From Clostridium sp. CAG:609 (lineage in GTDB: Bacteria > Bacillota_I > Bacilli_A > RF39 > UBA660), in NCBI GenBank assembly GCA_000438075.1, contig FR903525.1, positions 28,310 through 92,309 of the forward strand: a DNA stretch of 64,000 nucleotides. The letters run 5' to 3'. A program made the translations under genes and the position numbers. Below, one piece after another: positions 35,840 through 44,172 of this stretch (positions within the stretch are counted from its first letter, which is position 1; each line of letters begins with the position of its first letter). Below the pieces are notes generated by a model that made no database searches, was not told the origin of the DNA, and saw only the letters and a list, made by a program, of their open reading frames with translations.

Positions 35840-36373
35840 ATGGATACTATAATTGGAATATTGTTTGTTTCTATATTTGGAACTTTACTTCATTTTATGT
35901 ATGAATGGAGTGGACATAAAAGGTTTGTTTCAATATTTGCTGCGGTTAATGAAAGTACTTGGGAACATATTAAGATTGCTTTGACTCCAAGTTTTATATG
36001 GATGTTATATGATGGAGCAAGATATGGACTAGAACCAAATTATTTTGTAGCTAAAACTGCTAGTTTGCTTGCAATAATAATAATTATACCAGTATTGTTT
36101 TATGCTTATCAAATATTTACTAAGAAAGCTATGTTATCAATTGATATAATAATATTTTATATATCTATAATTGTTAGTAATTTATTATTTAAATATATAA
36201 TAGGTTTAAATTCAATCAGTTTCTTTATTACTTATTTTGCTGTCATATTATTATATGTTATATTTGGTTTTTATATGATTCTGACATTAATGCCTTTTGA
36301 AAACTTTATATTTGAAGATCCAATAACTAAGAAGTATGGTGTAAAAGGACATTCTCATCATGAACATAAGTAA
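35840..36373 (+). CDS. DUF6512-like integral membrane protein
   Basis: The 177-residue protein has about five membrane segments and the pattern GTLLHFMYEWSGHKRFVSIFAAVNESTWEHIKIALTPSF, seen in small uncharacterised Firmicutes membrane proteins (I believe DUF6512). The C-terminus is a short His-rich cytosolic tail (KGHSHHEHK) that could bind a metal. SD AGGAGGATTGA. No functional inference is possible. Confidence 0.8.
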   Translation: MDTIIGILFVSIFGTLLHFMYEWSGHKRFVSIFAAVNESTWEHIKIALTPSFIWMLYDGARYGLEPNYFVAKTASLLAIIIIIPVLFYAYQIFTKKAMLSIDIIIFYISIIVSNLLFKYIIGLNSISFFITYFAVILLYVIFGFYMILTLMPFENFIFEDPITKKYGVKGHSHHEHK

Positions 36374-36486
36374 ACTTAAGAAATTAGGTGTTTTTTAATG
36401 CCGATTTTTTAGAAAAATGGGTAATAAAATGAAAATTTGTCTATTTTTAGACAAAAATTAAATACTATTTTCTTTGTTTGTTAGTA

Positions 36487-36515
36487 TTGATTTTATAAAA
36501 CATCTTTTGTACAAT
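36487..36515 (+). promoter_or_regulatory. promoter of the small 36539 gene
   Basis: TTGATT (36487-36492), 17 bases, TACAAT (36510-36515). Confidence 0.55.
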
Positions 36516-36538
36516 TTATATTGTAAGGATTTGTTAAT

Positions 36539-36697
36539 ATGAAGCATAGAAATATATTTTTAATAATAATATCAATTAATTATAAATGCAGTGACAATAA
36601 CTCTTATTATGATTCTAAAACAACTGCTACTAGTAATTGTACAAATTATTGTCTTTCAGGGTCACTTCATAATAGTAAATGTTATAAATTAGGCTAA
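36539..36697 (+). CDS. small cysteine-containing peptide, 52 residues
   Basis: A short open frame encodes a 52-residue peptide with a hydrophobic N-terminal stretch (IFLIIISI) and a polar Asn/Ser/Thr-rich body with four cysteines at residues 17, 34, 38 and 48. It has a matching promoter (36487-36515), an SD-like AAGGATTTG, and a perfect-stem terminator right after it, so it looks like a real single-gene unit. The tail with C-xxx-C-x9-C-Y recalls the cysteine repeats of some surface proteins, so it could also be a gene remnant. Apart from this the 36374-36849 gap holds nothing clear. Confidence 0.5.
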   Translation: MKHRNIFLIIISINYKCSDNNSYYDSKTTATSNCTNYCLSGSLHNSKCYKLG

Positions 36698-36700
36698 AAT

Positions 36701-36732
36701 AAAAGTCTTCATATTCTTTTTGAAGACTTTTT
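36701..36732 (+). terminator. terminator after the small peptide gene
   Basis: AAGTCTTC and GAAGACTT form an 8-bp or longer stem (36701-36731) followed by T. Confidence 0.7.
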
Positions 36733-36849
36733 CATTAACTAATACTAAGTTAGTAAGAGAATGTACATAGATGAAAATGATTATTATTTTATTATAAACC
36801 ATTATCATTTTGCTTTTAATTGTAAAATAAATATTGAAATTTGACAAAT

Positions 36850-38475
36850 TTATGAATTTTTCTTTCTTTTAAACTTGTTGATAAATTTATCCCCGATTAA
36901 TTGATTTAATAAATCTTTGTTTAGTAGATAATAAATTATTAAAGATAATATTCCTATGATTGCAAGTGCAATAAGTTCTGGTAGTTTACCAGTGACGTGG
37001 GTAAATACAATACTTCTTAATCCAGTGCAAATTAATACTAAGATAACTATTGTTACTATTAGTTTTGGAATAGATTTTATAGTATCTGTATAGTTAAAGT
37101 TATATTTGTGTTTTAATGTGTAAAGTGGGATAGCAAGTGATAGTAAATAACCAATAGTTGTAGCAAGTATTGCACCATAGAATGGATAAATACCTATTTT
37201 ATTAAATAAGAATATAAGTGGTATATCTAATATTGTTTTGGTTATTAAACCTGTTGCACATGAAATATAAATTAATTTAGTTTTGGATAAACCTTGAAGT
37301 GCACTACATATCATTATATAAGCTGAATCAAGTATAGCAAGTAATATGGTGTATTTAAATATTAATGGTCCATAGAAACTTTCTCCATAAAAAATTGTCC
37401 ATACTTGTTTTGAAAAAATACTTAAGAATATTGAAAGAGGTAATATTACATAAAGAAGAACTTGTAAAGTTTTATTAAATTGGATGTTTACTTCTTTCAT
37501 ATCCTTTTTAGTGTAAGATTCTACGATTGTTGGAATTAAGCTTATAACTAAGCCAGTAGCTATGGCTGTTACAACACTTACTAATTTGCTTCCCCAGGTG
37601 GTAAATACTGATGAAATTGTTTCAATATCTTGAGCTGGGTAACCAATCCAATTTAATCCTTTTATTACAAGAATCATATCAACTGTATTATAGATGCTGT
37701 TTGCAACATTAATTACTATGAAAGGGATACAATAACCAATTAGTTTTTTAAATATGGCTTTCTTTTCTTCTTTTGATACCTCTTCATAAGTTGTAAATAA
37801 TTCATCTTTTGCTTGATTTGTTTTGATTAGTAAATATGCATAAGACACTAATGCACCAGCACAGGCACCGAATACTGCGATACCTACTGCTTGAGCAGTT
37901 GTTAAGTGAAATACTTTTAAAGCAACATAAGAACCAATTATTATAACTAAGACTCTTACAAATTGTTCAATTACTTGACCAATTGATGGAACTGTTATGT
38001 AGTGATGTCCTTGAAGATAACCTCTGGAAATTGAAAGTATTGGAACAACTAATATTGCAAATGATACACATCTAATTACAAATGCTACATCTGATACAGT
38101 GTTTCCTCCGGTTAAGTCACCTACAATTGCATTAGCTATTATGTTAGCTCCGAAAAAACAAATACAAAATGATATGATTGAAAATATTCTTATTAACTTT
38201 TTTGAATAGTTGAACATGTATGTTTTTTCTTTCATTTTACCAAGGGTATTGTATTCACTAGTAATTTTACTGATAGCTAGTGGTATACCAGCGGATGATA
38301 TAATTAAAAAGAAATTGTATATGTTATAGGCATAACCATATAAGGAACCTCCGTTTTCTCCGATTATATTGTAAAATGGAATTACATAAAGTACTCCGAG
38401 TATTTTTGATACAATTATGGCGATGGTAGCAATTAATGCTCCTTCAATAAATTCATTTTTTTTCAAAAAAATCAT
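36850..38475 (-). CDS. SpoVB-like MOP-superfamily flippase
   Basis: The 541-residue protein is a polytopic membrane transporter with the opening FIEGALIATIAIIVSKILGVLYVIPFYNIIG and the AGIPLAISKI motif of the polysaccharide/lipid II flippases (MurJ, SpoVB, YtgP). It likely flips undecaprenyl-linked precursors across the membrane. Several paralogs usually exist, so the specific role (cortex synthesis or vegetative) is open. It stands alone on the minus strand; the gene start lies close to the ftsE promoter region on the other strand. Confidence 0.85.
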   Translation of the reverse strand: MIFLKKNEFIEGALIATIAIIVSKILGVLYVIPFYNIIGENGGSLYGYAYNIYNFFLIISSAGIPLAISKITSEYNTLGKMKEKTYMFNYSKKLIRIFSIISFCICFFGANIIANAIVGDLTGGNTVSDVAFVIRCVSFAILVVPILSISRGYLQGHHYITVPSIGQVIEQFVRVLVIIIGSYVALKVFHLTTAQAVGIAVFGACAGALVSYAYLLIKTNQAKDELFTTYEEVSKEEKKAIFKKLIGYCIPFIVINVANSIYNTVDMILVIKGLNWIGYPAQDIETISSVFTTWGSKLVSVVTAIATGLVISLIPTIVESYTKKDMKEVNIQFNKTLQVLLYVILPLSIFLSIFSKQVWTIFYGESFYGPLIFKYTILLAILDSAYIMICSALQGLSKTKLIYISCATGLITKTILDIPLIFLFNKIGIYPFYGAILATTIGYLLSLAIPLYTLKHKYNFNYTDTIKSIPKLIVTIVILVLICTGLRSIVFTHVTGKLPELIALAIIGILSLIIYYLLNKDLLNQLIGDKFINKFKRKKNS

Positions 38476-38570
38476 CTCCGTCTTTAATTATTATATTAAA
38501 ATTATGGTCTACTTGCAAGGAATGTAGTTAAATTTAATGTAAAGTAATAGAAAAGGTATGTTGAAAGTGG

Positions 38571-38599
38571 TTTATTAATTGGAAATTCTTTGGTATAAT
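38571..38599 (+). promoter_or_regulatory. ftsEX operon promoter
   Basis: An extended -10 TGGTATAAT (38591-38599) with a weak -35 TTTATT (38571-38576) 17 bases upstream. The TGGTATAAT form recurs before recF. Confidence 0.5.
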
Positions 38600-38620
38600 T
38601 ATGTTGGAGGATTATATTCT

Positions 38621-39322
38621 ATGAAGTTTATTGAATTAAAAAATGTAAATAAAACCTATAAGAATGGAATTACTGCCATAGCTGATTTATCTGTTGGAGT
38701 TGCTAGGGGAGAATTCGTTTTTGTTATTGGTTTAACTGCTAGTGGTAAGTCTACTTTTATAAAGATGCTTTATAGAGAAGAAAAACCTACGAGTGGTACT
38801 GTTTATGTGGGTGGTTTAAATGTGGGTAAACTAAGAAATGGTAAAGTTTATAAATTAAGAAGAAAAGTTGGAATTGTATTTCAAGACTTTAAGTTGTTAC
38901 CTAGACTTACGGTATATGAAAATGTTGCATTTGCTTTGGAATGTATTGGTATGAAGGGTAATGAAATTAGACCTAAGGTATTAAATGCTTTAGAAAGAGT
39001 TGGTTTAAAAGAAAAGGTTAGATCTTTTCCAGGAGAATTATCTGGTGGAGAACAACAAAGAGTTTGTATTGCTAGAGCAATAGTAAATGAACCAAAGTTA
39101 TTAATTTGTGATGAACCAACAGGTAATTTAGATCCTGAAACTAGTGAAGAAATTATGAAAGTTTTAGATAAAATTAATAAAGAATTAGGTACAACAGTAA
39201 TTATGGCTACTCATGATAAAGATATAGTTAATAATATGAAGAAAAGAGTTTTAGTTATTAACCATGGGGTATTAGTTGGTGATTATGAGAAAGGAAGTTA
39301 TAAGACAAATGAGGGCATGTAG
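38621..39322 (+). CDS. ftsE: cell-division ATP-binding protein FtsE
   Basis: FtsE is the ATPase of the FtsEX complex, which controls peptidoglycan hydrolases at the septum. The 233-residue protein has Walker A GLTASGKS (A in place of the more usual G), the Q-loop VFQDFKLLPRLTVYENVAFA, signature LSGGEQQRVCIARAI, Walker B LLICDEPTGNLD and ATHD. The ATG at 38621 follows GGAGG. It overlaps ftsX by 14 bases. Confidence 0.95.
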   Translation: MKFIELKNVNKTYKNGITAIADLSVGVARGEFVFVIGLTASGKSTFIKMLYREEKPTSGTVYVGGLNVGKLRNGKVYKLRRKVGIVFQDFKLLPRLTVYENVAFALECIGMKGNEIRPKVLNALERVGLKEKVRSFPGELSGGEQQRVCIARAIVNEPKLLICDEPTGNLDPETSEEIMKVLDKINKELGTTVIMATHDKDIVNNMKKRVLVINHGVLVGDYEKGSYKTNEGM

Positions 39323-40202
39323 AATATTTTTTAGAAGTATAAGAGATGCTTTCAAAAGCGTCGTTAGAAATTTTTCTTTAAGTTTTGCATCAATTATGTG
39401 TACAACAATAACACTTATTTTAGTGGCTGTTGCTATGGTTGCTGCAGCTAATGTTAATAATGCAACTAAGTTAATTGAAGATGAATTAACTGTGGTAGTT
39501 TATCTAAATGGTGATGTAACTAGTGAACAAATTGAAAATATAAAAACAGAATTAAATAGTTATAAAAATGTATTGGAAACTACATATAAAAGTAAAGATG
39601 AATGGAAGTTAGAAATGAGTGAATATGATGATTCATTTAAAACCGTTTTAGATTATTTAGATGAAAATCCATTGAATGATTCATTCGTTGTTAAAGTAAA
39701 AGATGTTAAGAAGTTAAGTGAAACTAGTGAATTTATTAAAGGTATTGAAGGAGTAGATACTGTTAAATATGGAGAAGGCATGGTAGAAAATGTTATTTCT
39801 GTATTTGATGTTATTCAAAAAGTTGTACTTGTTGTTGTTATAGCTTTAGTTTTAGTAACTGGTTTCTTAATTAGTAATACTATTAAACTTACTATATTTA
39901 GTAGAAGAGGAGAAATTGAAATAATGAGACTTGTTGGTGCAAGTAATATTACAATTAAACTACCTTTCTTATTTGAAGGTTTTATAATTGGCGTAGTTGG
40001 TTCAATAATACCTATTTGTATTACTATATATGGTTATGTTATTTTATATTCTAGAATGCATGGTAAGTTATTTTCAAATATGATTATGCTTATTAAACCA
40101 TATCCATTTGTATTTAAGATTTCATTAATTTTACTTGGTATTGGTGCTTTAGTTGGTATGTATGGAAGTATTAAAGCTGTTAGAAAGTATTTGAAGGTGT
40201 AA
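39309..40202 (+). CDS. ftsX: cell-division permease FtsX
   Basis: The 297-residue protein has a cytoplasmic N-terminus, one membrane segment (IMCTTITLILVAVAMVAAA), a large extracellular loop, and three more segments with the FtsX/MacB motif IKLTIFSRRGEIEIMRLVGASN. FtsX transmits the FtsE ATPase cycle to an extracellular hydrolase. I chose the ATG at 39309. The next gene (a PcsB-like hydrolase) is 2 bases downstream, fitting this role. Confidence 0.94.
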   Translation: MRACRIFFRSIRDAFKSVVRNFSLSFASIMCTTITLILVAVAMVAAANVNNATKLIEDELTVVVYLNGDVTSEQIENIKTELNSYKNVLETTYKSKDEWKLEMSEYDDSFKTVLDYLDENPLNDSFVVKVKDVKKLSETSEFIKGIEGVDTVKYGEGMVENVISVFDVIQKVVLVVVIALVLVTGFLISNTIKLTIFSRRGEIEIMRLVGASNITIKLPFLFEGFIIGVVGSIIPICITIYGYVILYSRMHGKLFSNMIMLIKPYPFVFKISLILLGIGALVGMYGSIKAVRKYLKV

Positions 40203-40204
40203 TT

Positions 40205-41446
40205 ATGGGTATTAAAAAATTATGTGAATACTTTATAAGATATATGTTAGCAATTACAATTGTAGTTTCATGTTTTTTGGTAAGTCCCGATGATGTAGAT
40301 GCTGCAACAAGTAGTAGTGAACCAACAACACTTGCTGAGTTACGTCAGGAACTTGCTAAGTTACAAAAGAAAAAAAAGGATTTAGCTAATCAGAAAGCTT
40401 GGACACAAGCAGAAAAGAATAAAAAGAATCAAGAGATACTTAATGCTAAAGATGAAATAACTAATTCTGAAAATCAAATTACTTCGTTAAAACAAGAAAT
40501 TGAAAATACTAAAGTAAAGATTGAAGAATTAAATAAACAAACTGAAGATTTAATGAAGTTTTATCAAGAAATGATGAGTAGTAATGCTTATTTAGAGTTT
40601 GTTAGTGAATCATCTAGTATGACTGATTTAATAATGAGAATTGATGCAGTTAAAAAACTAAGTGAATTTAATAAAAACAAACTTGAAGAAATGGATAATT
40701 TAATTAAATCTAATGAACAAAAAAATGTAGATTTAGTTAATTATGAAAAACAACTAAATAGTAATATAGCTAGTTATGAAAAGAAAATTGAAGAATTAGA
40801 TACTAGTTTACTTAATTTAGTGGATATTGGTGTTGATATTAATGATGAAATTGATATAGTTACTAAGAATATAAATCATTATAAGTCACTCGGTTGTGGT
40901 GAAAATCAAAAATTTACAGAATGTGCTAAGTTTGCTTATAATGGGACTTGGTTAAAACCTGTTAATAGTGGGATGGTAACTAGTTTATTTGGGTTAAGAA
41001 CTTTAAATGGTAAGACTGGTTCTCATAGTGGTATTGATATTGGTGTTCCTGAAAAAACTCCGGTATATTCTGCAACAAATGGAAAAGTAGTTTATTTGGT
41101 TAATTCTAGTAATTCTAAGATGTGGAAATGTGGTGGATATCAAGTTTATATTGAATCTGTTGTTGATGGTAAAGTTTATGTTATGCTTTATGCTCATTTA
41201 CTTTCTTATAATGTTAAGTTATATCAAAGTGTAACTAATCAAACTATTATAGGTTATTCAGGCGGTTATAGTACCTCATCAAAATATGGTGGTTATGATA
41301 CTTGTACTTTTGGTGCTCATTTACATTATTCTGTATCTGAAGGTAACTGGACAAATTGGGCAACATTTTATAAGAAGTTAATTAATCCACCAGGATTTCC
41401 AGGAAAAGGAGTAAGGTTCTATTCAAGAACCCAATGGTTTAAATAA
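40205..41446 (+). CDS. PcsB/EnvC-like peptidoglycan hydrolase, M23 domain
   Basis: The 413-residue protein has a signal peptide (MLAITIVVSCFLVSPDDVDAA), a long coiled coil (about residues 36-220) with LAELRQELAKLQKKKKDLANQ and IEELNKQTEDLMKFYQEMM, and a C-terminal M23 peptidase domain with HSGIDIG (His and Asp of the H-xxx-D zinc site), YAHLLS and HLHYSV. FtsEX-regulated hydrolases in streptococci (PcsB) and EnvC in Gammaproteobacteria have this coiled coil. Location next to ftsX supports the pairing. The cognate FtsX loop would bind the coiled coil. Confidence 0.88.
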   Translation: MGIKKLCEYFIRYMLAITIVVSCFLVSPDDVDAATSSSEPTTLAELRQELAKLQKKKKDLANQKAWTQAEKNKKNQEILNAKDEITNSENQITSLKQEIENTKVKIEELNKQTEDLMKFYQEMMSSNAYLEFVSESSSMTDLIMRIDAVKKLSEFNKNKLEEMDNLIKSNEQKNVDLVNYEKQLNSNIASYEKKIEELDTSLLNLVDIGVDINDEIDIVTKNINHYKSLGCGENQKFTECAKFAYNGTWLKPVNSGMVTSLFGLRTLNGKTGSHSGIDIGVPEKTPVYSATNGKVVYLVNSSNSKMWKCGGYQVYIESVVDGKVYVMLYAHLLSYNVKLYQSVTNQTIIGYSGGYSTSSKYGGYDTCTFGAHLHYSVSEGNWTNWATFYKKLINPPGFPGKGVRFYSRTQWFK

Positions 41447-41943
41447 TGGATATAGAAACTTTAGTAGTTGGTGAATTACAAGAAAATTGTTATGTTTGTA
41501 CAATAGGAAATAATACATTTATTGTAGACCCAGGGGATGAAGTAGAAAAAATTATTGATGCATGTAAAAAGAAAAATGTAAAAGAAATACTTGTTACTCA
41601 TTATCATTTTGATCATATTGGAGCTTTAGATAAATTAAAAGAATATTTTGGTTTAGAGGAAAATACTAAAAGTGGTTATTTTGATTATGAAGTTATATTG
41701 ACACCTGGGCATACCAGTGATAGTAAATGTTTTTATTTTAAATGTGAAAAAGTATTATTTAGTGGGGATTTTTTATTCTATCATACGATAGGGAGAACTG
41801 ATTTACCATCAGGGAGTGATATTGATATGATAAAAAGTTTAGAAAAAATATCTAAGTATCCGGATGATTTAATTGTTTATCCGGGGCATGGTCCAAAGAC
41901 AAAACTTGGAGTAGAAAAGAATAATTTTAAATATTACTATTAA
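41446..41943 (+). CDS. metallo-beta-lactamase-fold hydrolase (glyoxalase II-like)
   Basis: The 165-residue protein has THYHFDHIGAL, the TPGHTSDSKCF segment, FSGDFLFYHTIGRTDLPSGS and a final YPGHGPKT, the metal ligands of the MBL fold in YcbL/GloB-type proteins. It is shorter than usual (about 205), missing part between motifs 1 and 2. Its ATG overlaps the stop of the M23 gene (TAATG), so it is coupled to the ftsEX operon. The substrate is unknown. Confidence 0.85.
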   Translation: MDIETLVVGELQENCYVCTIGNNTFIVDPGDEVEKIIDACKKKNVKEILVTHYHFDHIGALDKLKEYFGLEENTKSGYFDYEVILTPGHTSDSKCFYFKCEKVLFSGDFLFYHTIGRTDLPSGSDIDMIKSLEKISKYPDDLIVYPGHGPKTKLGVEKNNFKYYY

Positions 41944-41944
41944 T

Positions 41945-41971
41945 AAAATCAACCTTGATTGGTTGATTTTT
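41945..41971. terminator. bidirectional terminator, first copy of a 25-bp direct repeat
   Basis: AAAATCAACC (41945-41954), loop TTGATT, GGTTGATTTT (41961-41970). It ends the ftsEX operon and, on the other strand, the XRE gene. Bases 41947-41971 are repeated exactly at 43694-43718. Confidence 0.8.
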
Positions 41972-42206
41972 AGTTTTGTTTTAAAATAGATTTATTATAT
42001 GGTTTTCTTTCATCAGTTCTATAAGTTAAATAATCAATGCTTGTTTTGTAGTAGTCTGCTAGTATGTTTATTTTTTCTAATGGAATTGAGTTGATTCCTA
42101 ATTCATATTTGTTGTATTGTTGTTGAGTTACCCCGAGAATGTTTGCTATATCCTTTTGATATAAATCATGGTCTTCTCTTATTTCTTTTAGTCTTGATAT
42201 ATTCAT
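41970..42206 (-). CDS. XRE-family transcriptional regulator
   Basis: The 78-residue protein has an N-terminal Cro/CI helix-turn-helix (IREDHDLYQKDIANILGVTQQQYNKYELG) and the C-terminal tail ILADYYKTSIDYLTYRTDERKPYNKSIL. It is a paralog of the 61064-61330 regulator, with the same R-TD-x-KPY-x-KSIL tail. It is divergent from the surface-protein gene at 42320; the shared intergenic region has palindromic TACAA/TTGTA sites, so it most likely represses its neighbour and itself. Confidence 0.88.
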   Translation of the reverse strand: MNISRLKEIREDHDLYQKDIANILGVTQQQYNKYELGINSIPLEKINILADYYKTSIDYLTYRTDERKPYNKSILKQN

Positions 42207-42226
42207 TGTTACACCTCAAATAAGAT

Positions 42227-42303
42227 TTTACTATACAACTTTTGATTGTATTGACTTATACAACCTCAGGTAGTATAATAAATTTATAATACAACCTAAC
42301 GTT
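42227..42303 (+). promoter_or_regulatory. promoter and operator of the first surface-protein cassette
   Basis: TTGACT (42251-42256), 17 bases, TATAAT (42274-42279) drive the surface gene. Palindromic sites ATACAA..TTGTAT (about 42234-42250) and ACAAC..GTTGT (42291-42305) flank the promoter, and ATACAACC recurs between, so a dimeric regulator, probably the divergent XRE protein, is expected to bind here. Confidence 0.6.
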
Positions 42304-42319
42304 GTGCACGGAGGTAAGA

Positions 42320-43690
42320 ATGAAAAAAAAAATATTGGTGATACTTGTTACTTTTGTTAATATTTTTGCTTTAGCTGGAAATATATTTTTAAGATTAACT
42401 CCAAAACCTGTTGAGATAAATAATTGTAAAGTTAAAAGTGGTATGTTAAGTATGATGTTAGAAACAGATACTAATTCAAAAACATATATTCAATCAACTA
42501 GCAATGATTGGCCAACTGATGGTTATATGTTTAATGAAGAGATGAGTAAATGTGAACAAGGTAGTATTTTAAAGTGGGATGATACAAATAAAAAAGTAGT
42601 AATGGAAGGAAATACATCAGATAAATGTTATGTATTTTTTGATAAATATAATCCAATAAAGATTAATAATTATTCTATTACCTCAAGTGGTAATAAAATA
42701 ACTATTACAATTGATGCAACAAGTGGTACTGGAACAATTAGTAAATACTATTATTCAAAAGATGATGGAGTAACATATGTGGAAAGCACATCAAATAATT
42801 ATGTATTTACTAGTCTTGATAAAGGAACTTATAAAGTAAAAGCATATGTAGAAGATTCAAATGGAAAGATGAGTGAAGTTGTTAGTAAAACTGTTGAAGT
42901 TAGTGTTCAAACTTTAGCTTCGTGGATAAAAAAACTTTACACAGGTACTCAGGGTGAGAATAACTTATACTATCATGACGCATCTTTAGTAAATGGTGCA
43001 GGAGATAATTCATATAGATATGCTGGTTCTAATACTGGTATGAATAATTATATTTGTTTAAAAACTTCATCTGATTGTTCTGTTCTTGAGTTGTTTAGAA
43101 TTATTGGGGTAATAGATGGTAAAGTAAAAGTAATAAGGGATAAATCTATTGGTCAAAATGCATGGGATAGTAGTGGCTCAAATGTATGGTCAACGTCGTC
43201 TTTAAATTCTTATTTTAATACAACTTATTATAATACTTTAGATTCAACTTTAAAAGAAAAGATAGCGGATACGACTTGGTCTGTGGGTGGAAATAATTTT
43301 TATAATATATCAAGAGAAATTGTTTCAATAGCATATAAAAATGAATTGATAACCCCAGCTACTTCATTATCTTTTACTACAAAAATAGGGCTTATGTATA
43401 CAAGTGATTATGGTTATGCCGCATTATCAACTGCATGGACAAGTTCTATGGCTAATTATTCTGATTCATCAATAAATTCATTAAATTGGATGGTCTTAAG
43501 TGCAGATGAATGGACAATTACTAGATCTTCTGGAACTACTGATAGATCTTTTACTATTTATGCTAATGGATCATTAAGCGATCCTAGTGTTACTACCAGT
43601 AATCATGTTAGACCTTGCTTTAATCTTTTATCTTCTGTTACTTATAAATCCGGTACCGGAGATAAATATGATCCGATTTTAATTAATTAA
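42320..43690 (+). CDS. membrane-anchored surface protein, DUF6273-like domain
   Basis: The 456-residue protein has an N-terminal membrane segment (ILVILVTFVNIFALAGNIF) and a shared first domain (SGMLSMMLETDTN, then WPTDGYMFNEEMSKCEQGS and DKCYVFFD), a beta-sandwich-like middle region (ITSSGNKITITIDATSGTG) and a C-terminal domain with LFRIIGVIDGK, SSLNSYFNTTYYNTL, KIGLMYTSDYGYAAL, EWTIT and VRPCFNL. This last part follows the DUF6273 pattern, a domain frequent in gut Firmicutes with a probable C-type-lectin-like fold. No LPXTG motif. Start at ATG 42320 with SD GGAGGT. Role probably surface recognition (inference). Confidence 0.75.
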   Translation: MKKKILVILVTFVNIFALAGNIFLRLTPKPVEINNCKVKSGMLSMMLETDTNSKTYIQSTSNDWPTDGYMFNEEMSKCEQGSILKWDDTNKKVVMEGNTSDKCYVFFDKYNPIKINNYSITSSGNKITITIDATSGTGTISKYYYSKDDGVTYVESTSNNYVFTSLDKGTYKVKAYVEDSNGKMSEVVSKTVEVSVQTLASWIKKLYTGTQGENNLYYHDASLVNGAGDNSYRYAGSNTGMNNYICLKTSSDCSVLELFRIIGVIDGKVKVIRDKSIGQNAWDSSGSNVWSTSSLNSYFNTTYYNTLDSTLKEKIADTTWSVGGNNFYNISREIVSIAYKNELITPATSLSFTTKIGLMYTSDYGYAALSTAWTSSMANYSDSSINSLNWMVLSADEWTITRSSGTTDRSFTIYANGSLSDPSVTTSNHVRPCFNLLSSVTYKSGTGDKYDPILIN

Positions 43691-43693
43691 AAG

Positions 43694-43718
43694 AATCAAC
43701 CTTGATTGGTTGATTTTT
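43694..43718. terminator. bidirectional terminator, second copy of the 25-bp direct repeat
   Basis: Identical to 41947-41971: AATCAACC, loop, GGTTGATT with T. It ends the surface gene on the plus strand and gerQ on the minus strand. Two identical terminators border the cassette. Confidence 0.8.
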
Positions 43719-43721
43719 CTG

Positions 43722-44096
43722 TTAGTATGTTTTTTCTGAATATGCATGTGAGTATATGATTGGTTCCATAAATTCTACATAGTTTAGGTAAAGTATTCTA
43801 ATTAAGTACCATAAATTATTGGTATTATCTCTGATTATTAAATGGTCTTTACCTGCTTCTTCGATAATTCCTTCATATACTTTATTTTGCCATGCACTAC
43901 TATCTGGATATGAAACATAAGCTTTAACCTTTCTTCCTTTGTTAAGTCTTAGTATGTTTTCAATATAACTTTGTTCATTATAAACATAATTTTCTTTGTT
44001 AACATCAGTTATTTGCATATTTCCTGGTGGTGTTTGATAACCTGTTGATGGAAATGTTGGATTTTGGTAATAGTTACCGTTCATTTTAAAATTCAC
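43722..44096 (-). CDS. gerQ: spore coat protein GerQ
   Basis: The 124-residue protein has the GerQ core: QSYIENILRLNKGRKVKAYVSYPDSSAWQNKVYEGIIEEAGKDHLIIRD and ILYLNYVEFMEPI. GerQ is a spore coat protein needed for CwlJ localisation and germination and is crosslinked by transglutaminase in Bacillus. The N-terminal 35 residues are Asn/Pro/Gln-rich. Isolated on the minus strand. Presence supports a spore-forming organism. Confidence 0.9.
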   Translation of the reverse strand: MNFKMNGNYYQNPTFPSTGYQTPPGNMQITDVNKENYVYNEQSYIENILRLNKGRKVKAYVSYPDSSAWQNKVYEGIIEEAGKDHLIIRDNTNNLWYLIRILYLNYVEFMEPIIYSHAYSEKTY

Positions 44097-44118
44097 CTCA
44101 TAACAATATATGTTTTAA

Positions 44119-44147
44119 TTGAAAAAATATAGCAAATAGTTTATAAT
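44119..44147 (+). promoter_or_regulatory. promoter of the YitT-family gene
   Basis: TTGAAA (44119-44124), 17 bases, TATAAT (44142-44147). Confidence 0.7.
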
Positions 44148-44172
44148 TAATATAGTAAAGTGGGTAATAAAA

